A DNA stretch of 64,000 nucleotides from Hemileia vastatrix (GCA_030280995.1 JASXTE010000011.1:26520817-26584816), one strand, 5' to 3'. Positions 22,503 to 34,463 are shown, counted from the first letter of the stretch. Numbers and translations: made by a program. Notes: generated by a model from the letters alone, not told the origin.

Positions 22503-25500
22503 TTAGATATTGGCACACATTTGAGAAGCAGGAAGAAATTTCAGTATTATAGATTTATTTGAAATTAAGTCACATAACCAATGTATCTGTCTGTTGATGT
22601 GACAAGTGTGATGTTGGTATAAGGGATTCTTCATTAATTTGGTGGCACCCTGATTATCACAATATAAAAAAGACTTATCTAAATTTATTTTGAAATCAGA
22701 AAAGAGACCTTCAGCCCATTGTAAATCTTGACCAGCCTCAGTCATAGCTTGAAATTCAGCCTCTGTTGTTGAGAGTGACACTACAAGTTGCTTCCTTGAT
22801 CTCTAGCTTATAAGCCCTAGATGAAAAATAAGACTCCCTGAGGTGGATAGGAAATCATTTGAATCACTCCAGTTTGCATCAGCTCATGCAGACAGAACAT
22901 TGAGAGTGGAATTGGATACATTTCCCAGAGTTAAACCAAGATTTCTGGTTCCAGATAAATATCTAAGTGTCCTTTTAAAAGAGTTGATATGCTCAATGGT
23001 GGGATTCTCAAGTTGTTGGGCCAACAAGCTAGCAGTATAAGCTAGATCAGGACAAGTACATGAAACTAAATAGTCTAAAAGACCAATGGCCCTTCTGTAA
23101 GAAAATTAGAATGAGATTTATCACTGGTAAATTTGTGGTTTGGAATAAGGGGTGTGGATACAGGCTTGCAATCTTGAAGCAAAAATTCTTTGAGAAAATT
23201 TTGAATATATAGAGTTTGAGAGAAATGAATTGTGTGGTTCAATTGATTTTGTGTTACTTTCATCCCTAGAACCCAGTTTAATTTTCCTTGATCATCCATA
23301 TTAAAAACACTCTTTATTTGAGTTTTAAATTTGCTAATATCAGGACCTCTGATGATCATATTTTCTACATGTAGAAAGAAATAGCAAGGAAAGGTTTTAT
23401 CATGGTTGAGAAATAAACACAGGTCAGTTTAACTGGGTTGAAAACCAATGTTTGCACAAAAAATCAATAAGTGCATTGTACCAACAGCAAGGACTTTGCT
23501 TCAAGCTGTATAGAGATTTTTTGAGTTTTAAGCAGCTATTTTTAAGTTTTGGAGAGTAACCAAGTGGCAATTTAAAGTACATATCTTCTTCAGGAGTACC
23601 ATTTAGGAAGGCAGATTTGACATCCATTTGATGAAGCTCCCAATTATTGAAAGCTGAAAGACCTAAGAGAAATCTGAGCATGGCTAACCTTTCAGTGGGA
23701 GCAAATGTATTGTTGTATTCTATGCCTTCTAATTGAGAAAAACCTTGAATGCATAATTGGGCTTTGTATTTGAGTATGTTGCCATCAGAATCAGTCTTTT
23801 GCTTAAATGTCCACATAGTACCTAAAAGATGAGAATTGGGAGGATACTCAACTTCATCCCACAAGTCATATTTCTCTATATTGCTTAACTCAGACTTAAT
23901 TGCTGAAATTCAGTTATCTTTTTCAGGTGAATGATTGGCTTCAAAATATGATTTTGGGTTGTCTTCATAGGTAACAGTAAGATGAATCTTATTACCTCGT
24001 TGATCATGAGTGAGTATATTTGATGGACTAATATTGGATTTTATATCTTGAGAAGGTGTTTGATCTTTACTAACCCAAGAATAGTGCTTATAGTTAGGTA
24101 ATACTGCTGTAGAATTTGCAGGAGTATCATTAAGAGTTGTAATTTCATCTTCTATTTCATAACTTGATTCACTACTTTCAATCACATCAGTTTCTATATT
24201 ACAGTTTTTGGAGGTGGTATCAGAGAGTTGTTGAAAACTAGTTTTAGGTTCATTATAGGTAGAGTTGTTGTTGATAACTATTGAAAATAAATAAGTAAAA
24301 GTCATAGTTTCAGCGTAAATTCCAGTTGAGAACTTTTTGGCAACAGTAAATGTATTATAGAATTTGACATCATGTGTAATACAGGTATTATTGGACTTAG
24401 GTAAGTAAATAAAGTAATTGTTATGACCTTCTTCAAAACCTAGAAACATTTCTTCTTCAACAGAAGGTCCAAATTATCTTTTGAAATTGTTTTTTCTAAG
24501 ATTGATAACAACATCACAACCAAAAGGATGTAAGATAGTAGAGTCTGATTTAAAGTTTGTCCGTAAATTGTGAGGAGAAAAGTTGTTAGGAAGATTAAGT
24601 AAGGGAGTAAAATTAAGTAAGTAATTTTCAGTTTGAAGATCTTCAGCCCACCATGAGTTATCTAGGCCACTTTGAATTAATAAGAATTTGGCTTTTTCAA
24701 CCAGGGTTTTATTTCCTCTTTCTGAGAGTGGATTCTGCTGAGGTGAATAAGGAGCAGTTAGTAGATGAATAATGATTTTTAGTATTTTTGTTGCAGAATT
24801 CCCCTTCATTATCAGTAACTACATACATATTTGACACAAACGGTAGTGAGATTTTTGGCTAACACTTCAAAGGTTTTGTAATGTCCAAAAGTCTCAGATT
24901 TGTGTGTTAGGAAATAGACATAACAATATTAAAGAAGCCATCAACTATTTGTAAAAAATACAGTTTGCCTCCTTTAGAGATCAAATCAATTTTTCCACAC
25001 AGGTCCATATGAATAACCTCAAGAAGTTGTTGGGAGTTGGAAATGCTCCCAAATAAGGAAGAACATGAGCTTCAGCCAAAGATTAGGCCTGACAGATAAA
25101 GTTGGAAAAATCCAAATTTGGATAAAGTAATTTCATAATTTTATTACTAGGATGACCACTGCTGCAATGAAGAATATCAAGTTTGGATAAAGAAGAGGAA
25201 GTAATATTACACACTGAATTTGATTGTATTGGAAAACTAATAATGTTTCCAAAAGTAGAGAAATTAATAAAAGTTTTGTTATGATCTTTTATTTTAAAAA
25301 TACCATTGTGATTAGTAAGACTCCAACCATTCAGTAAGAGATCAGTAGCAGCAATTAATGGAGTTTTTAATACAGGTGCATAAAGAGCAGGAATATTTAA
25401 CTTGAGAGCTGTGTCCATAACAATTTTGATTGTGCCTTGCCAAATATCTTCAAATTGAACACTGTTAGCGATAGCTAGATCCAATTTAGTTTTATTAAAG

Positions 25501-26492
25501 GATGAAAATAAGGTACAATAAATGAATATTTAATATAAAGCATGGCTGTCAAGTACTACATGATTAGGAAGATAGTCCCTGACAACGGCTAAAACTTGAC
25601 CAGTATCTTTTTTATTTTTAAGTGTTTTGTCTTATTTTTCAGGGTGAAGCTGAAAACAGTTTGCTTCCGAGTGAGGAGCAAGAGGATTGTGTCTACCTTT
25701 GCTACAGAAAAACTTGGCTTTTTTGTCTTCTACAGATAAAGAGGAACTGGAGTATGAATTGTTAAGATTGACTTTTGTAGTAAATTCATTTTCTAAGTCA
25801 GCAAAGACCTCATCAAGGTTGGGTTTGATATTAGTAATTTTATAGTTGTTAAGAATAAGATTAGTTGTAGGTTGGTAGGAATCAGGGAGTATATTTAGTA
25901 TATAGTGAGACATTAAGAAAGAAAAGATATCTTTTTTGAAAATTTCAGGAGCCACTTCTTCAAGGAGATTAATAATGCCTCTGAAGTCATTGATTGTTTT
26001 TACTACATTGCTTTTGGTAAATTGGATGTCAAATAATCATTTGACAATATAGGATAAGTTAGCTCCTGATCTTGCGGCATAATGATTTTGAATTTTTAGC
26101 CATAGGCCAGCAGGGTCTTCAGTTAGATTATTTTTGACAAGATTTTTATCATTAGTTCTATCCAGGAACATTTTATGATAGTATCAGTTAGTCTTCTTCT
26201 TATGACATAAGCTTCTTTTAGATTCAGATTAGTTGGCTCCGTAAAATTAGGATTTAAGAAATAGTTAAGATTTGAAACCTTGAGTGCATACATGATATTG
26301 GTTTTCCAGGTAGCATAATTTTTGTCATTTATTTTTTCAATATTTTTAATATTAGAAAAATTAGGACTTTCAAGTTGAAGTGCTGAGAAGTGTAGCAAGG
26401 AGGAGGAAGGATTTTGGAGAGGTACAGAAGTAGCATCTGAGTAAGAAGAACTAGGACTGGATTCAGAGGGATTGGAAGCAGGTGATCACATG
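22503..26492 (-). pseudogene. Copia gag-pol, broken
   Basis: On minus from ATG 26492 (second codon already a stop): a Copia Gag segment with IEKINDKNYATWKTNIMYAL (26398-26123), a late Gag part with a damaged zinc knuckle (CSKGRHNP...HSEANC, 25955-25632), a protease/pre-integrase region with H-H and C residues (25484-25083), an integrase fragment with YSPQQNPLSERGNKTL (24809-24474), reverse transcriptase (23864-23424, 23359-23075) and RNase H with SLSTTEAEF (22781-22503). The RT active site that should read YVDD reads HVEN at about 23370, so both aspartates are lost. Many stops and frameshifts. Confidence 0.88.
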
Positions 26493-26512
26493 TTGATGAA
26501 TTAGTAAAGCAC

Positions 26513-26527
26513 TGGGCTCATAACCTG
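26513..26527 (-). promoter_or_regulatory. Copia primer-binding site, initiator tRNA-Met type
   Basis: Directly inside the 5' LTR the plus strand reads CACTGGGCTCATAACCTG, which resembles the anticodon stem-loop of initiator tRNA-Met (CAT anticodon). The minus-strand RNA would pair with it. Priming by the anticodon half of this tRNA is known for Copia of Drosophila. The gag start is only about 34 nt away from the LTR. Confidence 0.7.
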
Positions 26528-27020
26528 TCAAGAACTATAAAAATATAGTCAGAGGCAAAGTATATGTATAGGAGGCGCCAAATACTTAGATAGAGAGAAA
26601 GTAAAAATTTTACCTATAAAAATATAGTCAGAGGCAAAGTAGATTTATAGGAGGCACCAAATACTTAGACAGAGAGAAAGTAAAACTTAGAGATAGAGCA
26701 GGCAACAGAATTAGTTAGTAAAGGTGGTTAAAAGATGAGTGAGTAAGAATGAAGAAGAAAAGACCACCTTTATAGACAACAGAGTTGAAACTTTTAGATA
26801 GTAGGTAACAATAACTGATGGAAACTAATTAAGGAGATTAAAAGGAAATAAATGGTAAATTAGTTAAGGAATTAATTGAAGGATTAATATTTCTAGAAGA
26901 TTAACGTTGGAGAGTAAGTGGGTAATTGACCAGTAAGGAAAATGATATACATTATAAGAGACAGTAATACATGGTGAGATAAGGAAAGTAAATACATTAA
27001 ATCTATGTTAATTCTTAACA
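26527..27020 (-). repeat. 5' LTR of the Copia element
   Basis: 494 bp, plus-strand ends TGTCAAG and CTTAACA. It contains an internal direct repeat: AAAAATATAGTCAGAGGCAAAGTA followed by GAGGCGCCAAATACTTAGA occurs twice (about 26537 and 26613). Its counterpart at 22402 is truncated, so no LTR divergence can be measured. Confidence 0.8.
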
Positions 27021-27110
27021 ACATCCACTGCCAAAACATGATTTTAGGTCACTTTTGGCAGGGGATAAGTAGCAAGAAAGCTGCAAGCTTTTTAGAACTA
27101 GCTGTATGTA

Positions 27111-28650
27111 CAGTACCCTGACAAAAGGTTGAGTCCAAATTCATTTATTTATTACTCATAAACCTTTTATTCAAATTCTATAAAAATTTGATATATGATA
27201 GAATAGAGACTCTAGAATAAGAATATAATAGCAAAAAATGAAAATAAATAGTTTCCCCATATAGATTTACAGCTTTCTTGTGGCTTAATTTTCCAAGTCA
27301 GTGAGGAAACATCTAAAAAATATGAAAAAAATACCATTAGATAGTTTGGATAGAATAATGAAAATTTGCACAAAACAGAATTTAAAAATAATAAAAACTC
27401 ACAGAGAAAAAAAATATTTTGTTTTCAGTCACCATAAGATGGTTCCACCATGTGCCTTGACAACAAACTCCATTTGAGATGGCATTGATGCCACTAAATT
27501 TTCTAGAAACTATCAGGAAAGCTCTCCCAAGCCATCTTGAGTGCAATCTTCATCTGGTTGATATTTTTTGGCTGATAATAGTCTTGAATGGTAGTTTTGA
27601 GTTTATGTCATACATTTTCTATAGGGTTCAAATCCGGAGATTGAGAAGGCCAATTTTCCATTTTATGAATGTTTTCTTTTGATCTATAGTCTTTACAATG
27701 AAGAGATGTGTGTATTGGAGAATTATCTTCCATTAAGATGAGTTTGTTAGCTGGATCATGCTTAGCAAGAAAAGGGAGAAGGGTATCTTTGTAAACATTC
27801 AGAACAAAATCAGTTGATTTCTGTTGGTTTTGAGGAAGAAATGTGAGAGGTGCTTTTATAGTATTAAAAAAAGCACCCCAGACCATAACTAATGTGCGTC
27901 CACTTCTAAAAGTTGGTTGAATCATCTCCTCCTGAAATCGTTGACCATTCTTTTGCCACACTAATGTTTTTTTTGACTTCTTTCCAATCTCAAAACTTGA
28001 TTCATCTGAGAAAATAACCCTTTTCCAATCATCCACAGTCCAGCTTAAGTGATCCTTAGCAAATTCAAGTCTCTTTTGCTTGTGAGTTTTGTTTAAGTAT
28101 GGTTTTTCAGCAGCAACTCAGCAGTGGAATCCAAGCACATGTGCATGTCTTTGGACAGTTTGGCAAGAAACATTAGCAGACAGTGAGTCAGTTATTTCAG
28201 CTAATGTTGCTTTTGGATTAGTTTTTAGCACACATGCAAGCTGCCGAAGATCTCTGTCAGTCATTTTCAAGACTGTGCCCCTCTGACGGTATCTTGACAT
28301 AATGGAAGATACAGATGTTCGAGGCATTTCTTGTAAAGATTCCCTTGCTCACTAACCGGAAAACTGTAGCTTTTTCTTCAGTTGTATAGTACTTTTTTTC
28401 AGATTTCTTGCTTGCCATCTAAACAAGTTTCAGGAAAGAAAAACAAATTCATTTGAGAAGTTTAAAATGCAAAAAAAAGGATGATAACAAAAAAAAAATA
28501 AACTTACTATTGAAGAAAGAAGGGTGCAAAATCAAAATACAAAAAAAATGATGGTGGCGGAGATTATTGTTGTGCTGAAGTAAACTGGCGAAGATGGGGC
28601 AAGTTCAAAACAACCTCCAATATCGGACTTAACCTTTTGTCACCCCACTG
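27111..28650 (-). mobile_element. Tc1/mariner-type DNA transposon
   Basis: 1540 bp between TA dinucleotides (27109-27110 and 28651-28652). The terminal inverted repeats read CAGTACCCTGACAAAAGGTT on the left and, on the complement of the right end, CAGTGGGGTGACAAAAGGTT. It carries one transposase gene on minus with inactivating changes, so this copy is non-autonomous. Confidence 0.92.
27429..28418 (-). pseudogene. Tc1-like transposase, inactivated
   Basis: The start ATG at 28418 opens a short reading that shifts frame near 28350. The N-terminal helix-turn-helix region (28327-28118) ends at a TGA where the family has W in HVLGFHCW. The catalytic part (28036-27608) has the DDE-type motifs VIFSDES, LMEDNSPIH and SPDLNPIEN; by my count 35 residues lie between the second D and the E, close to the usual 34. 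It ends at a TGA where W is expected after NPIENV, and one more frameshift precedes the C-terminal end at 27429. Both nonsense changes fit TGG to TGA. Confidence 0.92.
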
Positions 28651-28794
28651 TACATACATTCTCAATCAAATGACGCAACAATACATGCACATAATTAAAA
28701 AAAAATTGGCTTCAGTTGACATTATGGGTTATTTTTGAGTAAATAATGGTTTGGAAGGTGTGGACGAAGGTCACAATATAAAAATAAAGTGTAT

Positions 28795-29247
28795 CACTAC
28801 GCACCAAGTAAGATATCCCTGATGGGGATATCCGGCGCGAGTTAGGTATATTATAGTGAGAGACATAAGGATAGAAAAATATGTGCAAGAAAAATATGTG
28901 TGAGATAAATATTTTCCAGGAAAATATGTGCAAAAAAAAGATGTGAGGATAATAAATTTAAGAAAAATATCTTGCAACCATGGGAAACTGTGTTTTGTAC
29001 TTTTGTTTTTTCCGAAAAAAAGATTTTTTATTTCATTTTTTATTTTTTTCTGTTTTTTTACAATTTTTTTTCGAAAAAAAATATTCTCATGGTCACAAAT
29101 GATTTTTCTTACACTTACGTTTCTCGCACATATTTTTCGTGCACTTACTTTTCTTACATATATTTTTCTGACCTTATGTCCCTCCCTAAAATATCCCTAA
29201 CTCGTGCTGGATATCCCCATCAGGGATATCTTACTAGGTGCGTAGTG
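28795..29247. mobile_element. CACTA-ended MITE with long inverted repeats
   Basis: 453 bp, starting CACTACGCACCAAGTAAGAT and ending in its inverse, with about 52 bp of terminal inverted repeat including GATATCCC(T/C)GATGGGGATATCC. It is flanked by TAT on both sides, a 3-bp duplication as in the CACTA superfamily. The interior is a further imperfect fold-back (ATATGTGxAAGAAAA against its complement) around a T-rich centre. No coding capacity is credible. Confidence 0.9.
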
Positions 29248-29250
29248 TAT

Positions 29251-30780
29251 ATTGGTGAAGTGTAGTGTCTCATGTGGTGTTAAGTGAGAGTGAAAAAATG
29301 GATAAGTAATGAAGCGCATCTGGGTTCAGTAGACACTGCGATGAATGTTTGTTTTGTCTTGGGGCGCAACAGTGGCGCAGCAATTACGCAACGGGGTTAT
29401 GCAACAATTGTTTTTAGAACCTACAGGTCTTAAGTGGTTCTTAAGTGTAAAAAACAATTATTTCATAACTGTTGCACAATTTTTGCACAATTGTTGTGCC
29501 TCATGGCGAAACAAATATGTGTCATAGTGAGATAATGAATGGTTTGAAAAAAGTGGCGCGAGGATTTGCGTCTTACAGAAGCAGGCTGTATTGACTCCAG
29601 CAACTTTGCTCATTTTGATGAATGAATACAGAAAAAATTAGTAACTGGAGTCTAATTGAGCAACGAATGAGGAATAAGTCGGTAAAATATGCATACCGAA
29701 CGAGTTTACCGACACGGTTGGAGATGCTCTTACTCTAGCTCAGGGTGGCCCAGTTAAAAGCTTTTACCTTGTCATTTCACCAGGTTGATGATACATCAAG
29801 TAAATATAGTAGTAAGCGCTTTAGCCGGCCATAGTAAAATTAGTATGCTTTCTATATTTAAAACTTGCGGAGCAGCTGAAGGTATCTTCGCTGGTACCTT
29901 TTAGATTAAGTAACTGATGTATGTTCTACGAGAAAGTGATTACCATTGTTTTTTCATGTTTCAAAAAAATTCTTACTCAAGCAAGTAGATTTTTTGGGGT
30001 AATCAACTCAATTGTATCATATTCATAGTCATATGCATTCTTCTGAAAAGATACAGCTACTTGGAAAAACCTTGCTCTTTTTCTGCCTCTCATCCCCCGC
30101 CAAAAGCGAACTAAACCCATGTTTTTGGCGGGGTATCGAAGGCAAAAACATAGCAGGCTTTTTTCAAATAGCTTTAACTTGTATTTCTCAAAATTTGGCA
30201 GAAGAAGGGGATAAATGTGTAATCCACGGATTATGATGGAGAGTTATTACTCCCCGAAGCATAAGCAATACTCGGCAAGGAGCGCAGGTCACACAGCATG
30301 CTTATTTGAGGAGCTAGGTATTTAACTTCAGATTTTTCTTTTTATTAGTTCTGCAGAATACTGGAATCTGTCGCACGACAAAGCAGTGGGAGGTGAGGTT
30401 AGGTTTTATGTATCAGGATGAGTTGAAGAAATAATGCCATCAAGTTGTTAGTTTGGATGAATTGACTTTAGTGTGAATTTATCTTTACTTTACTCCAAAA
30501 GGTTTTCCTTGAAGGGTCGTCAAATATTAGGGGCTGGCTGTGCGGAAATCGTCTATGAATTTATGATACTTCTTTGCCGAAAAACTTATAAAAACTGTCA
30601 CACATCCTTCATTGGATGTCAAATTGGCTGCGATTTCATCCCCTCTTTTTTTTCGCAAACCTTAGAACCACAAAATTTTTATTGGCGCCTGCTACAAGGC
30701 GGCTCCCCTGAATAGAACTACCATAGTTCAGTCAAGGGTAGCGACTTGCTACCAAACTGGGTTTTTTAGGTGTAAGTAGA
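29251..30780. other. Upstream intergenic region of the GH16 pair
   Basis: Less AT-rich than its surroundings and apparently unique sequence. It contains GCGCAACAGTGGCGCAG-like words near 29365 and a short fold-back with stems CCCCGCCAAAA and TTTTGGCGGGG (30095-30105 and 30123-30133). Small open frames (30012-30236, 30473-30715) lack any recognisable domain and I do not call them genes. Confidence 0.45.
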
Positions 30781-30781
30781 T

Positions 30782-30788
30782 TATAAAT
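30782..30788 (+). promoter_or_regulatory. TATA-like box upstream of first GH16 gene
   Basis: TATAAATG 57-63 nt before the chosen ATG at 30845. A plausible core promoter element, not proven. Confidence 0.4.
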
Positions 30789-30844
30789 GGTTGGGTTTTT
30801 ACCACAGTATCTTTATTCTCCGTGTATTACAGTCACCTAAAATT

Positions 30845-32041
30845 ATGCTATCCAGATTTTTATTTACTTCAAAATCATTTATATTATGTTTAGTTTTTAT
30901 TCTATTAAGCCAACACTGCCAAACCATCTCGTATGCAAGACTGAATTCCAGGAAAAGTCTCAAATCTCACCATTATGTTCATTCCAACAAGAAATGTACT
31001 CCTTATGTTCACAAATTTAATTATGGGTCTGTTGGAAGTGGAAAAGAGTGGATCGCTTTTTCGACCAGAAAAGACGCATTTACCTCTAGCCATGATGGTG
31101 TAAAACTTGTGTTACATCCCCCTGCTGGCTCAGTCAAAATTTCTGAAGACGGTCTAACTAATGATAAAGTGGGAGATGGTTCAACCCTTAATTCAACTTA
31201 TTCATTCTTGTACGTCACTAAAATTATCTCTATCATTTTTCTGTTCCTTATTATTCAGTTTTCCATATTGTCTAATTAAGTTTGATTTCTTCATTGGCTG
31301 GAAACATCATGTATTCTTAGATATGGAAAAGTAACCATTACTTTAGCTGCTTCAAGGGTCCCTGGCACCGTCACAGCTGCAGTCTTGTTTGGAACGGCCT
31401 CTACTGATGAGATCGATGTTGAAATTTTAGGAGGGGATCAAACCCACTGGCAAAGCAATGTTTTTCGCCCTGCTCCGGGCGAGATAAGTCCCCTTTACGG
31501 CGTTTTTGGTAAAATTCATGATTATATAAAAGGATCAGCGGCCGACTTGCACACCTATACCGTCGATTGGAGCCCAGAAAAGGTATTAGTACAAATGTTG
31601 ACTTGTAATTTGCGATGAATATATATATTAGAAGCTGATCATGTCTTTTTTTTACAGCTCATCTGGTCAGTCGATGGGAAACCAGTAAGGACTTTGGCTC
31701 GGGAACAAACAAAACGTGGTGACTACTTCCATTATCCCTCGGCTACCTCTCGGATTCAGGTATGTTTCATCTTATCTTAGATATCTAAGACCAAGGATCA
31801 AAATTTTTAATAATTGAAACGGACTGTACACTTCTTGATAGATTGGTGTGTGGGATGCCAGCAGACCGACCGGTACAAGTAAATGGGCTCACGGTCCGAT
31901 TCTTTGGTTTGTATTTCCGTCTTTTTCTTTGCATATGTACATACAGTTTTATCAACATGTTTTCATTCATGTTGTAGGTCGAAAGTAAAAAAGCCGATAA
32001 CGGCTCTGATGAAAGAAGTGAAAGTTGAATGCCCCTACTAA
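30845..32041 (+). CDS. Secreted GH16 (Crh-like) protein 1, five exons
   Basis: Exons 30845-31209, 31321-31582, 31658-31759, 31842-31906 and 31978-32041 join to 285 residues. An earlier in-frame ATG (30791) exists, but 30845 matches the paralogue's start (MLSRFLFT / MLTRILFT) and begins a signal peptide. The GH16 signature is DEIDVEILGGD with the catalytic E152, D154 and E156 (E-x-D-x-E) all present; YGKV precedes it, and HTYTVDWSPEK plus IWSVDGKPV follow, as in Crh-type cell-wall transglycosylases that link chitin to glucan. An NSTYSF glycosylation site is conserved in both copies. No GPI signal is seen; the protein ends VECPY. Splice phases are consistent throughout. AATAAA lies at about 32104. 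Substrate is inferred from family. Confidence 0.88.
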
Positions 32042-32934
32042 ATGAAGAAAGACTACTTCACTTGCTTGATTACTACAATATATATACAGATTAATCCTCC
32101 AAATAATAAAACTATACTTCAAAAATATCCCATAATGATAATATATTGGGACAATGATTTTTTTCTAAGTTTGATACTTAAAATTTTTCATTTATTTTGG
32201 GTTGTGGATCTTGGTGTTTAGAAATCATTCATACTTGATTGATATGCTGTCCTTAAATTTTGGGAAAACTATAAATAAAAGTGAAATTACATGAACAGCC
32301 ATGGGCGGAATTATTTAACTTTAATAAAGTGACTAAGCACTATAAAATAAGAGTCCATGAGACCTGTTGAATTAAATAACACCATGCAAGTCATTCATAA
32401 ATTTTAAATATTTTGTAGCACAATAAAAAAATGTATGTATCGTTTTATCAGTATATCCAGGACAAGGAGTTAAAGTATGGTGCAGGGGACACATGAAGGC
32501 TTTATACCCCCTTTAATACCACTGGACACTAGAAAACGAAGGGAGGCCAAGCAGGGTCGTCATTTATAAGTTTAGGTGTAAATTTTAATTTTCCTACTTT
32601 TATTTCCTCACCAACCATTTAGATTTGTCACTTGAAAATAAGAATTAAGTTTTGGTGAGAGAAAATAGTATTCATTTCGGAATGTGATGTGATATAACAC
32701 AGTGAGCCAAGAAATGGTATAATGATGATTTAATAGTTAAGCTTATCTTAACTTATTCGGCATTTCATCGTTTTATTGTATCCTTGGAATCTTTAAAGTT
32801 GAAACGGTAAAAAATATCAACATAAACCCCTGACTTAATACCATTTTCAGCCTTTAATTTTTCACATTTTTAGTATACCACAAAAGACACACTTTCTTGT
32901 TTTTTTTCTGTATAGTTACCAATCAATAAAGAAG
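32042..32934. other. Intergenic spacer between GH16 paralogues
   Basis: 893 bp of AT-rich DNA with the 3' UTR of the first gene and, near its end, ACCAATCAATAAAG just before the next ATG. No transposon ends or coding frames were seen. Confidence 0.5.
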
Positions 32935-34151
32935 ATGCTTACAAGAATTTTATTTACAAAAAGATACTTTATATCAATTTTATTTCTCGTTAATTTCAGT
33001 CAAGCTTGTGACAACACCACTACTAAAAAGCCAAATCCAGACCAACATAGCCATCAGCCAAATCGTACAACTGATTCCAATAAGAACTGCTTTCCCTATG
33101 TTCACAGATTTAATAGTGGTTCTATTGGGAGTGGGAAACAGTGGAACCAACTTTCCAAAAGAAAAGATTCGTACACTTCTAACAGTGAAGGTGTAAGACT
33201 TGTGCTAAATCCGCCTGCTGGTTTAGTCAAAATTTCTGAAGACGGTTTGACTAATGATAAAGTGGGAGATGGGTCAACTATAAACTCTACCTATTCATTT
33301 TTGTTCGTCACAAAAAAAAAATCACTTATAATCGCTCATATTTTTTTATGATTGAGCCTTCTATAATGTTATCTAAAAATTTATTTGTCACTTCTTTTTT
33401 TCATTCATTCATTCTTTTGATAGATATGGAAAAGTGACCTACACTTTAGCTGCTCCAAGCGTCCCGGGTACCGTGACTGGAGCAGTTTTATTTGGGACTC
33501 ATTCAGCCGATGAAGTTGATGTTGAAATTTTGGGAGGAGATCCATCTCATTGGCAAACCAATGTTTTCCGACCTGCTCCTAACGAAACAACTCCTCTGTA
33601 TGGTGCTTTCGGTGGAGTTCACAATTATTCACAAGGTTTAGTTGATGAATTACACTCCTACACAATTGATTGGAGTCCTGATAAAGTGCGAGAATTAAAT
33701 TATAATGCTTAAATTGGTTTGGATATGGACGTTTGAATCTGATCACATTATCCTTCTACAGATTATCTGGTCCGTTGATGGAAAGGAAGTGAGAACACTA
33801 ACTCGGGAACAAACAAAACGCGGTGGTCACTTCCACTACCCGTCAGCTACTTCTCGTTTTCAGGTAATTGTTTTAAAACATTTTCTAGATGTATATAAGA
33901 TGAAGATTTCGAGTTTTAAGGATTGAGATAAACTTTGAGATTTTCTAATAGATTGGTTTGTGGGATGCAAGCGCACCACTTGGTACCAGTAAATGGGCTC
34001 GTGGTCCTATTCCTTGGTTTGTGTTCAATTTTATATTATTAATTCTAAATATATACATAGAGCTATATCAATATTTTTATCCTTCAGGTCGAAACTAAAA
34101 ACTTCCATAACGGCTGTATTAAAAGAAATAAAAGTGGAATGCCCTTACTAA
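32935..34151 (+). CDS. Secreted GH16 (Crh-like) protein 2, five exons
   Basis: Exons 32935-33302, 33424-33685, 33762-33863, 33952-34016 and 34088-34151 join to 286 residues. Exons 2-5 have exactly the same lengths as in the upstream gene (262, 102, 65, 64 nt) with the same phases, so this is a tandem duplicate. The catalytic motif is DEVDVEILGGD (E153, D155, E157 intact). An N-terminal hydrophobic signal is followed by a histidine/threonine-rich segment unlike paralogue 1. Donors of introns 1, 2 and 4 are GTTCGT, GTGCGA and GTTTGT, unusual after GT, yet their frames fit perfectly. AATAAA is at 34156. The proposed role is cell-wall glucan/chitin remodelling. Confidence 0.88.
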
Positions 34152-34249
34152 AGAATAAAGTCATATATGAAAACAATTATTCAACTATTTTTTCTATTTA
34201 TTTTGTCCTCAAAGTTATTCTTGGTAATGTTTTTTTTTTTTGAGTTTCT

Positions 34250-34463
34250 CACCAAAAAAAAAATGTGGGCACCTGATCGCTGGTGCCAATCCCTATCTTT
34301 GATTTGATTCGGTTCTAGCTCAGCTGTAATTCTTCTGGCAAGGCCGCGCACTGAACACTGAGCATGCTAGCTCGCGTGTCATCAAATCTCAGTTATTCTT
34401 GTTTCACAAATAGATTGAGGGAATGGCACCTGTTAGCAGGTTCCAGGTGTTTTTTTTGTGGTG
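34250..34463. mobile_element. Small CACCA-ended MITE, copy H1
   Basis: 214 bp, starting CACCAAAAAAAAAATG and ending TTTTTTTGTGGTG, with TCT on both sides (3-bp duplication). Inside the ends are imperfect palindromes GGCACCTGATCGCTGGTGCC and GGCACCTGTTAGCAGGTTCC. A second copy in opposite orientation lies at 56194-56388. Non-coding. Confidence 0.85.

Larger units (their letters stand above)
22402..27020 (-). mobile_element. Ty1/Copia LTR retrotransposon, decayed
   Basis: A minus-strand element with gag, integrase, reverse transcriptase and RNase H fragments in the Copia order. The 5' LTR (26527-27020) is complete. Of the 3' LTR only the first 18 nt remain (22402-22419, matching the end at 27003-27020), because the Harbinger-like terminus D abuts it. 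A purine-rich CATTGGCGGGTG on minus precedes the 3' LTR. Confidence 0.85.

Noticed and set aside
22843..23040. Plus-strand 65-codon frame
   Set aside because: Antisense shadow of Copia RNase H and reverse transcriptase on minus.
28712..29265. Small aromatic-rich frames on both strands
   Set aside because: They read the inverted repeats of the 453-bp MITE.
30473..30715. 80-codon frame upstream of the GH16 pair
   Set aside because: Some protein-like look but no domain, no splice or promoter support, and no homologous copy in the window.
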